This document shows, one piece after another, positions 56,326 through 64,000 of a DNA stretch of 64,000 bases; position 1 is the first letter of the stretch, and each line of letters starts with the position of its first letter. The stretch is from contig JALIZF010001504.1 of the NCBI GenBank assembly GCA_029948255.1, forward strand, positions 62,001 to 126,000, read 5' to 3'. The stretch comes from Telmatactis stephensoni (taxonomy: Eukaryota > Cnidaria > Anthozoa > Actiniaria > Isophelliidae). The notes beneath the pieces were generated by a model. That model saw nothing but the letters and a program-made list of their open reading frames with translations, had not been told where the DNA came from and ran no database searches. A program made the translations under genes and the position numbers.

Positions 56326-57185
56326 TTTAGAGCCTTGCGCGAACAAGTGAAGCGAGTCCAAGTTCTCTCTTTTTCCCATAGACCTAACTGAATAAACATT
56401 TGTCTAATACTGTTAAAATGTTGAAATAAACGCCTATCTCTAATATACGACCCTCTAATATACGTTGACCTCCCTCGTTTTTTAAATAAAGGCCTAGAAT
56501 ATAAGTAACAAATTATCAAACGTGAGTGAACTCGTGAATACCGTCTGTCAATAACCGAGATATATATTGAATGATTGACAAGCGCAAGTAATCCATGGTT
56601 TGACCGATGTCCATTATTGTTGACCAAAAGGGTAGCATCGTACATTTGTTAAGGCTCACAAGTTTACCAGTTCAGTGGGTGAGCGAGTGAGTGACACATC
56701 TGCATATCCTGACCCCTCAAAATAGATTGTGGATTTGTAATTCACGAGTTAAACATGGTTATTAATTAGAAAAGACTCCCGATGTGTAGGAAACTTGTCA
56801 ACTTATCTCGAAACACGTTTTCTGAGTCCCTGCTTCATGGCCCTGCAGCTTATCCTCTTGTGTGAGCCGAACTTTAATCAGAATTAATATCAGGGTTGGT
56901 TTGTTTAACAAATAGATTCCATTTTCCGTACGTCTGTACTCTAATAGATGCACAGATGACATCAAAATGTGGTGAGAACAAAAAAGTACGCGCCACGAGA
57001 CAAAATCGAGTCGATGTCACATTTCAACCAATCAGAGCGCGCATAAGATTCAATGATGTAATCTATGCGCGTGTCACTGTACTTTGATTACATCACATAG
57101 TTCTCGACCAACCAAAGCACGCGTAATATACAAATTATTATATATATATATTTATTACAAATAATACTTCGTACAAGTCAGAATA
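56326..57185. other. No gene recognised
   Basis: A segment at 56670-56770 (GACACATCTGCATATCC, CACGAGTTAAAC) is an inverted relative of 6990-7090 in the EED foldback. CAACCAATCAGAGCGCGC at 57024 recurs as a family motif. Confidence 0.4.
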
Positions 57186-58249
57186 TAATTATTCCCTTGT
57201 TAAACACGTAATTGTTTCATTGATGAACGATAAACAGTGGTTAAGTAGTAACTTTTCTACTGGTGCAGCTATAACAACCCCCATCAAATCACCGAATTGC
57301 ACTCCAAAGATAACTTCGTACAAGTCAGAATATAATTATTCCCTTGTTAAACACGTAATTGTTTCATTGGTAAATGATAAACAGTGGTTAAGTAGTAACT
57401 TTTCTACTGGTGCAGCTGTCAGGAGGTTAGAAAAGTATAAATTTCTAACTCGGGAAACGAACTAATTTCATCCTCAGTTTCCTTGACAACCACTTGTCCT
57501 TGAGAACTTTTTAATTATAAGAACAAAAGCAATTAAGCTCTTGACCTTGTAAAACACCTCGTGTCAATAGGTCAGTAATTGGATCTTATTGATCGGAACT
57601 TGAAAGGCTTAGTTTAATTACTCGAAGGACTAGAGTTGAACTTTGTACTTCAGCTGTTCAACAAAACCGGTTCTGAACGTAGTTTGACGCAAGCGCAGAA
57701 GACGAACATCTGCCTACGATTCTAAGTTAGCGTCATCAATTAGTTTTGTTTACCAACAGACTTTGAGTCAAGAAATATATACTTGTTCTTGAATAAGACT
57801 TTAGTTCTTATATCTCAGTTTGTTTTGACTTAAATGTACAAGCGATTGTCATCGACGCTTTGTTAAGTTAATCCTTTTACAAAGAGTTATTGTAGGATTA
57901 AGGTCATTGGGTCAATAGGCCTTGTTCAGGTCAACATCTTGAATATTTAATGACTCCTTAGGAAAACCCAGTACAAACCAGTTAAGTGGGTTATGCTAAT
58001 GAACTCCTATAAATAAGGCTAGCTACTAGCTTAGTTAGTTCATATGGTACATGTGATGATATTCCTACTCATAGTTTGACTACAGAGCTGTAAACTACTA
58101 CTGTTTGTGACGACGAATAAAGATTCCGTGTGCACTCTACCATTTGGTCCCTCATAGAACAAAAACCACCTACATAACACAGCTATAACAACCCCCATCA
58201 AATCACCAAATTGCACTCCAAAGATAACTTCGTACAAGTCAGAATATAA
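57186..58249 (-). repeat. 147-bp tandem copies of the CLN3-B C-terminal coding segment, split by a solo LTR
   Basis: TAATTATTCCCTTGTTAAAC starts at 57186, 57333 and 58247 (the last is the true exon). After removing the 763-bp LTR and its 4-bp duplication the spacing is 147 bp in both steps. Each copy contains the coding block CAGTGGTTAAGTAGTAACTT and GGTGCAGCTATAACAACCCC, then a 35-40 bp spacer. Confidence 0.9.
57417..58179 (+). mobile_element. Solo LTR, 763 bp
   Basis: Starts TGTCAGGAGG and ends TACATAACA, the TG...CA form of a retrotransposon LTR. CAGC flanks both sides (57413-57416 and 58180-58183). Internal CTATAAATA near 58008 and AATAAA near 58114 look like the LTR promoter and poly(A) signal. 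No adjacent gag-pol was found. Confidence 0.8.
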
Positions 58250-61200
58250 TTATTCCCTTGTTAAACACGTAATTGTTTCATTGGTAAATGATAAACAGTG
58301 GTTAAGTAGTAACTTTTCCACTGGTGCAGCTATAACAACCCCCATCAAAGAACCGAATTCCACTCCAAAGACAGCTAGCCCCATGGCAAACTCCCTCTTT
58401 CTCTTATCATCCATTTCTCCAAATATCACACTTATGTTAGAAAATGGCGCTTCTGCAAATACTCCTAATGTAAAGACCATCACTAAAACATACCATACGT
58501 TAGGTAAAAATCTATAGAAGGAAGCAAGAATCAATATGATCACGTGGCACGTTGATATCACTCCTAACAACCACGTATGACGTAAAAGACACTTATTTGA
58601 CAGACCAGGTCTGATATAGTCTGCCAGTCCAAGATATGAACGGCCAATAAATAGCCCAATAAATGACATAATGAGATAATATTTGTAATGGTCTGCTGGG
58701 GGGAAGGGTGAGTTGGAAAAGGCTATTGTAGTAGTGACACCACTTAGCACAAAATCATGCGACAAAATACCAAAGAATATCTGAAAAATACTTGGGAAAA
58801 TATAAACTGCTGCGTGGAGCTTCTCAAAAAACGTGAGATATTCAGTTGAATGTTGTTGTTCTGTCTTCTTTTCGTCTTCTTGGGTGACCACGTGATATCC
58901 CTCTCTGGTGTTCCCTCGACGGTTTTCAAGCAACGAGTAACCGAGAAGAGAAATGACTGGTTGCGCTATGAGAACAGCCGCGATAGCACTTTTGTAGGAA
59001 AGGTGAATCCAGCTTGTAACCGCTGTAAAATAAAGTATAGGATATTAAACAGTAAATGAGCTGACCAGCTACAACTACTGTTAAAGTTAATGAGTTAAAA
59101 TCCACACTCGAAGATCAGCATTCATATCTAACTACTATTAAAAAACTCATTAATAATTCATAAGGCAAACACAATGAAAATCGCCACCGTGACGAGTGTC
59201 TTTATATCTGATAAAGATTCGGCCTAATTTGCATCAACTTTAACCTCGATTTTCTCCAAGATAAATGAAGATATTTTTGATTTTCTTTTAGAGAATAACT
59301 CTAATATGTGTTGGAGTTTTTTAAGCCGTATAAAGAACTCGAGATCGTGTTTTATCGGTATAAAGATCCTCGCCTACGGCTCGGATCTTTATATCCGATA
59401 AAACACTCTCTCTCGTTCTTTATACTATACTTAAAGTGTTTTCATAGCAACCTTAATTTGTTTCTATAACAACCTTAACCTGTTTCTAAAGCAACCTATA
59501 GTTGGTATAATAACATTTGTTACTATACAAAACTTTTTTAATTTTTTCTTACAACACGATTTTTTTTGTTACTATAGCAACCTTCATCAATTTCCATAGC
59601 AACCCGGCTTTAGTTTCTATATAGAAACTTTGATTAGTGTGTAAAGCAACAATAAATTCCTGTAGCCCAACTTTGGTAAATAGCAACCTTCATTCGTTTC
59701 TATGGAAACGTCCTATGACATAGTTTCTATGGCAACAGTGTATGTTTCTTTGGTAGGTCCTTCATATATGGTACATTATAATGGGTTCTATTGTATATAA
59801 CATAATATTAATAATAATAGTATTTTGTTATATACAATAGGACCCATTATAATTTACCATATATGAAAATCTACCGTTTCTTTCACGTGAATCCACTGTA
59901 CCTGTTACATATAAAGGACCAAACACCAAAGCAACTCCTGTACCAGCACAGTAGGACGATATGGTTATCTTGTCAAAATAAGCCGTTAGTGATAACCCAG
60001 TAACGTCTAATATTGCTGAACCCGATCCAATCAGACCAATACCAAGGTACTTTAACCAGAGTCTTGTCCCAGCCAATAACAGACATACCAGGGCAGCATT
60101 ATTGATAGGAAAGATCATCAAGATGAACACAAGAGGTGGTATTCGGTCATATATGAAAGGGATTATGACTGGAAGAACGGTGGATGGTATCATGAGGGAA
60201 ATCCAAACCGTGCCTAGAAGTGAAAAGAAAAGTTGTTTTGTCAGCCATCAGTCAGTCAGTCGGTCGGTCGGTCGGTCGGTAGGTCAGTCGGTCGGTCAGT
60301 CAGTCGGTCAGTCGATCGGTCGATCGGTCGATCGGTCGATCGGTCAGTCGGTCGGTCGGTCGGTCGGTCAGTCGGTCGGTCGGTCAGTCGGTCGGTCAGT
60401 CGGTCGGTCGGTCGGTCGGTCGGTCAGTCAGTCAGTCTCTCACTCACTCACCTACTCACTCACTCACTCACTCACTCACTCACACACTCACACACTCAAT
60501 CAATCAGTCAGTTTGTTTGTCTCTTTGTTGTTTGTTTATTTGTTTGTTTGTTTGTTTGCTTGCTTCAGTTCTTTCATTTATTGGGATGGAATCAAAAATA
60601 GAGTAAAAAAGAAAAGTAAAGCAACCATATTTAACGTCGATAACTCGTGAGAGTAATTCAACTGATAAACTTGAGATCGACGATGCGCTCATTTTACTCC
60701 CCTCTTTCCATCAGTGCTCCGTTTTAAGGGTATTTAAAGCTACTTAAAGCTACACAGAAAGGAAAGAAGTTAAAACAAGGATGTGAGATTTGGGGATCAA
60801 ACTATGTCCTCTTGCCCCAAAGGCCGCGCACTAACCAACTGTGCCATCCTTGCTCCTATAGCAAGAAATTGTCATCTGGTGTAGTCAGGAGTAGCCACAG
60901 CTGCACATATTTGTGTCGTATAGTCCAATACAGTGCAGTTATGTAACCATACAACACTTAGAGTAATTTTCGTATGATTGGTTGCGACAGGAATTCTGAA
61001 TGCTTTTAGCGCACGTCAAAAATCAAATTTTATTGTTTGAGAGCCTTGCGCGCGAGATGACGTTGTCACTCAAAATAAACTTAGATACCAAGATCATCGC
61101 ACAGACATCAATACCGAGTTTCGCTCTCTTACTATTATGGTGTCGTGGGTTACGTCAATTCCATGTGCGTAAAGAATATTTCGCGCAAGAAACGGATATC

Positions 61201-61710
61201 CAATAAGACACGGATAGATTATCGATGTGTTTTGGACACATATCAAGAAATCGTTGCGGTTTTTGGGCTTCCTGTTTTAAACAAGCCGCGGGTCCCTGTT
61301 CCTACACTGTCTCAGTCCTTTTTCGGCCAAAATCAAGATGGCTGACTTGGTTAGCACGTTTTCACTCGAATGGCTGTAAATTTGGATGACATTTTTGAAG
61401 AAAATCGCTTTTTTTCGCGACAAAAATTTATTCCACCTTCCAAATATGATAATTACAAATCTCCTTATATGGAAGAAGAAACTCGTGCGAAAACAGCACC
61501 TTTTTATAAAAACAATTCTTGATAAGGCGTTTATGAAAGTTAGTACGTATAATGATGTAATTTCTTACTTGTGGATACTGCATGACCATTAAGCATCTCT
61601 TCTGCGCCGGACACTACCGCACCAAAGGATATATACGACAAGAATCCAAACAGAGTAAAGATAAACACAGTTTTTACGTTCTCCGGCCTAATCTTCTCAT
61701 TCTCACCCAT
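58250..61710 (-). CDS. CLN3: CLN3/battenin-like lysosomal membrane protein, copy B, 408 aa
   Basis: Three exons: 61710-61569, 60213-59902, 59022-58250 (142+312+773 bp, stop TAA), with the same intron phases and the same exon-2 length as copy A. Copy B starts MGENEKIRPENVKTVFIFTL; exon 2 includes ILDVTGLSLTAYFDKITISS and GTGVALVFGPLYVTG; exon 3 keeps EMDDKRKREFAMGLAVFG and AAPVEKLLLNHCLSF. Long conserved blocks such as QIFFGILSHDFVLSG occur in both copies. A tandem duplication of an ancestral gene is the simplest reading. Upstream (61749) lies a short uORF, MDKENQKEELN. Intron 2 holds a cluster of X-box-like motifs. Role as in copy A; whether the two differ in expression is unknown. Confidence 0.85.
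59325..59430. repeat. Hairpin repeat
   Basis: AAGAACTCGAGATCGTGTTT is mirrored by AAACACTCTCTCTCGTTCTT, with GATCCTCGCC/CGGCTCGGATC in the middle. CLN3-B intron 2. Confidence 0.65.
59440..59740. promoter_or_regulatory. Cluster of RFX X-box-like sequences
   Basis: At least six sites resembling GTTTCTATGGCAAC in CLN3-B intron 2: GTTACTATAGCAAC near 59568, GTTTCTATGGAAAC near 59697, GTTTCTATGGCAAC near 59722, TTCCATAGCAACC near 59593, TTTCATAGCAACC near 59442, TTTCTATAACAACC near 59460. Could be true X-boxes or a degenerate minisatellite. Function is inference. Confidence 0.4.
59749..59875. mobile_element. Hairpin MITE
   Basis: TTCATATATGGTACATTATA mirrors TATAATTTACCATATATGAA, continuing through ATGGGTTCTATTGTATATAA. 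CLN3-B intron 2, 27 bp past exon 2 (minus sense). Confidence 0.85.
60243..60560. repeat. (GGTC/AGTC)n, (TCAC)n and (TTGT)n microsatellites
   Basis: GGTC/AGTC variants to about 60436, TCAC units to about 60495, TTGT units to about 60560. They give Ser-Val-Gly-Arg ORFs that are not genes. CLN3-B intron 1. Confidence 0.95.
60605..60857 (-). repeat. tRNA-derived SINE (family 1), near full-length
   Basis: Minus-strand head GGAGCAAGGATGGCACAGTT and GGTTAGTGCGCGGCC, then a degenerate B box, a TACTTTAAATACCC-like body and a tail near TTGCTTTAC. CLN3-B intron 1. Confidence 0.8.
60858..61568. other. Remainder of CLN3-B intron 1
   Basis: No coding or strong structural signal. GGGCTTCCTGTTTTAAAC at 61265 and ACAAGCCGCGGGTCCCTG resemble the inverted segment at 28210-28300, indicating another shared repeat fragment. 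Confidence 0.4.
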
Positions 61711-62815
61711 GGGCCTAATTAAGCTCCTCTTTCTGATTTTCCTTGTCCATGGTGTTCGGAATAGGTGACTGGTTCATCTGATATACAAAGACATATTAGC
61801 ATATTAGACATATCATCGATCGAAGCAAGACTCGTAAGACGTTAAGCTGACTGCTCGAATGTTTTCCTCTTCAAAGGGGTAAAATCTTTTTTGAAGCCCA
61901 TGTGATATCGCTAAAGTTTCTGGTGAATCGAAGTTTTGCTTACGCATGGTATTCTCTGGCAGTTGTTCAGTGTCTTCAGTTAAATTTATAATTACGCATA
62001 AACTGTACTGTGGTTAACAGCAATTCATATATAGCTATTTCAATTAACGTTGTCGCTAAAAAAGCCTAAAGGCTAAAGCCTTTCAACTATCTTTTGTTTA
62101 CTAACAAACTTCGCTGTAGGCTATCTGAGAAATTAAGGAATATGTGTCCAAGTTGTAGAATTTGCAAACCTACAGTGAGTTTCTTATTGTAATGATGTCA
62201 CGCAGGCGGTGGGCGCACTACGATCGCAAAGCACTATGGTCATATTCAAAAATCTTCGTCATTTGCTTTCAACCGTAGAGTAGAACAGAGCTCCGACAAA
62301 TTTTCATCTAGCATTCTCGCCCCTCGAAATTCACATTTTGATTAGAAAAAATACATTTTGTCTTTTCTTGACAGATTAGACGAAGAAGGAACGTTTTCTG
62401 AGAAGAGAAATTTGAGTTAGAATGTTTGTATAAATCCAGTGAGCTGTTTGTTTAGACCCGGTAATCAGTGGCCGTCCAGACTAAAAATATTATTTAATGT
62501 CCTCACTATTATAATCAGGATCTGTGGCCATGAAAACCTACAGATACTTTTAAAAGAAATATAAATTTATGGGCTTTATGTTGAAGTTCGTTGGAATATA
62601 CTTATAGTCGTTCCAATTAGTAAAACGACTGATTCGCAAAGCCCGATGATCGCTAGGTGACACTGTGACATGGAGGTCGATCCAACGCAAACTTATAAAA
62701 TGTGATTCCAAACTTCAGTTCTCTCTAGAAATGTACCCATATAATAATTGAAAGCCTAATTGTTAATTCACTGTGCCAAAAGGCGAATATTCAAGAGTAT
62801 TCAAGAACTGAATAC
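61711..62815. other. CLN3-B upstream region; no other gene recognised
   Basis: No homology recognised on either strand. TGATGTCACGCAGG at about 62194 is CRE-like. Confidence 0.4.
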
Positions 62816-62816
62816 G

Positions 62817-63360
62817 CCTTCGAAACTTGGGGTATTCTTGGATATTCGACACGGATAATATACGTAACGTATGGTAATAGTATTCATTTTGAATTCTTAC
62901 GCATACGCTACGTATTTTATATTTCTGTGGTATTCGGACTTGCATATGTGAAGTATAAATATACCGAGATTTTCAACTCGTATACTCAAGATATCAGAAA
63001 ATGAATATCCCTGCGGGACTTGAGATGTTGTCATATATTCTTGACGAAAATTATACGCGAAGTATGGAAGGACGAATACTTATGCATACTTTACATATTT
63101 TATATTTCTGTGGTATTCGGACTTGCATATGTGAAGTATCAATATACCAGAATTTTCAACTCGTATACCAAAGATATCAGTATAAGAATATTCCTTCGGG
63201 ACTTGAGATATTATCATATACTCCTGATGAAAATTATAGGCGATGTATGTTATGGCGAATACTTATGCATACTTTTCGTACTACATATAACTAGATATGA
63301 GGATTTGCATACTTAAAGAATGAATATACCGGAATTTTTGGCAGGCATTCTTAAGCTATT
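62817..63360. repeat. 186-bp tandem repeat, about three copies
   Basis: TATTTCTGTGGTATTCGGAC starts at 62917 and 63103, exactly 186 bp apart; TGCGGGACTTGAGATG at 63013 and TTCGGGACTTGAGATA at 63199 give the same spacing. Partial diverged copies flank both sides. Since 186 is divisible by three, open frames run through the array; these are not assigned as genes. Confidence 0.85.
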
Positions 63361-64000
63361 TCGGAATGAATACTTGCTACACAACATATTATCTTGTATG
63401 CCAGTATTTTAATACAATATATATACATCATGCAATGATATGGATACACAACAATCAAATTAACTTTTTCGTATCGTGCCTTCCAAAAGTATTTGATTTG
63501 TAATTACCAGTCCAAACAAACAAATCCAATCTTTTTCTATAAGCTGTCTGCATTGCATTTATAATATTCTCATTCACCTTGAAATCAAATAATTGATGTT
63601 GCATAGCTAAACAAGTTTGAGTTTTGATGCACTTTCAATCTTATTTACTGCATTAATTTTACACCATAATGAATTTACTTGAATAAATCCAAATTAATTT
63701 TAGTCTTAATACTTTGGAACTAACTTATGCAATAATACAAAAATGCATAAATATTGCAAGCACTCCACATTGCAGACCATCATGAAGATCTCATGGTCAC
63801 TCCCATGGTACTGCAAATTACAAAGATCATGCAACAATTTATACAGTCTGGTATTATTACATAAATAAAAAATGCCAAAACTGAATTATTACAAAGTTTA
63901 AGACTTAACATTAAAACATGGGAAAAACAAAAATAACAACAAAAGCAAAGCAAAAAATTCTTGTTGATCCTCAGATATCTAATGATTCCCAGCTCAATCT
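63361..64000. other. No gene recognised
   Basis: AT-rich, no homology or strong repeat structure seen; may be intron or intergenic. Confidence 0.4.

Noticed and set aside
60102..60650. 182-aa Ser-Val-Gly-Arg ORF
   Set aside because: Translation of a GGTC/AGTC microsatellite antisense to CLN3-B.

Overview
This is eukaryotic, AT-rich, intron-dense animal DNA, most likely from a cnidarian (anthozoan-type) or similar early-branching invertebrate. The evidence is vertebrate-like exon structures in conserved genes, an interferon-regulatory-factor DNA-binding domain, tRNA-derived SINEs, and a very dense load of MITEs and foldback elements. The species is inference; the gene families are read directly from the sequence.

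Gene layout. (1) 85-1452 (+): last two exons of a CLIC/GST-fold protein whose 5' part lies off the window. (2) 2658-16294 (-): a complete 16-exon gene for the Polycomb protein EED, 445 residues when spliced. (3) 16624-25758 (+): a complete 17-exon gene for acid ceramidase (ASAH1-like), 391 residues, head-to-head with EED across 329 bp. (4) 25759-31257: truncated retrotransposon and MITEs. (5) 31258-34140 (-): two 5' exons of an IRF-family transcription factor, 3' end not found. (6) 39645-43418 (-) and 58250-61710 (-): two complete three-exon CLN3/battenin-like genes (409 and 408 residues) with the same intron phases, a tandem paralogous pair. (7) 43.7-58.2 kb between the CLN3 copies: large nested foldback elements, a 2.0-kb MULE-like transposon with a 9-bp target duplication, and a solo LTR. 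(8) 61.7-64 kb: no gene recognised; a 186-bp tandem repeat at 62.8-63.4 kb.

No operon-like functional system is evident. Acid ceramidase and the two CLN3-like proteins are all lysosomal in known families, so three lysosomal genes sit within about 45 kb; whether this matters is unknown.

The most unusual signal is a repeated structural theme. Several exon ends in this window have been tandemly duplicated into the adjoining intron or 3' flank: 21 copies of a 25-bp unit carrying the 5' splice site of EED exon 14; five extra copies of a 112-bp unit carrying the end and splice donor of CLN3-A exon 2; two decayed copies of the end of EED exon 4; and C-terminal-coding repeats downstream of both CLN3 genes (137 bp and 147 bp periods). 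A second theme is foldback elements whose intact arm preserves the empty insertion site of a transposon that landed in the other arm.
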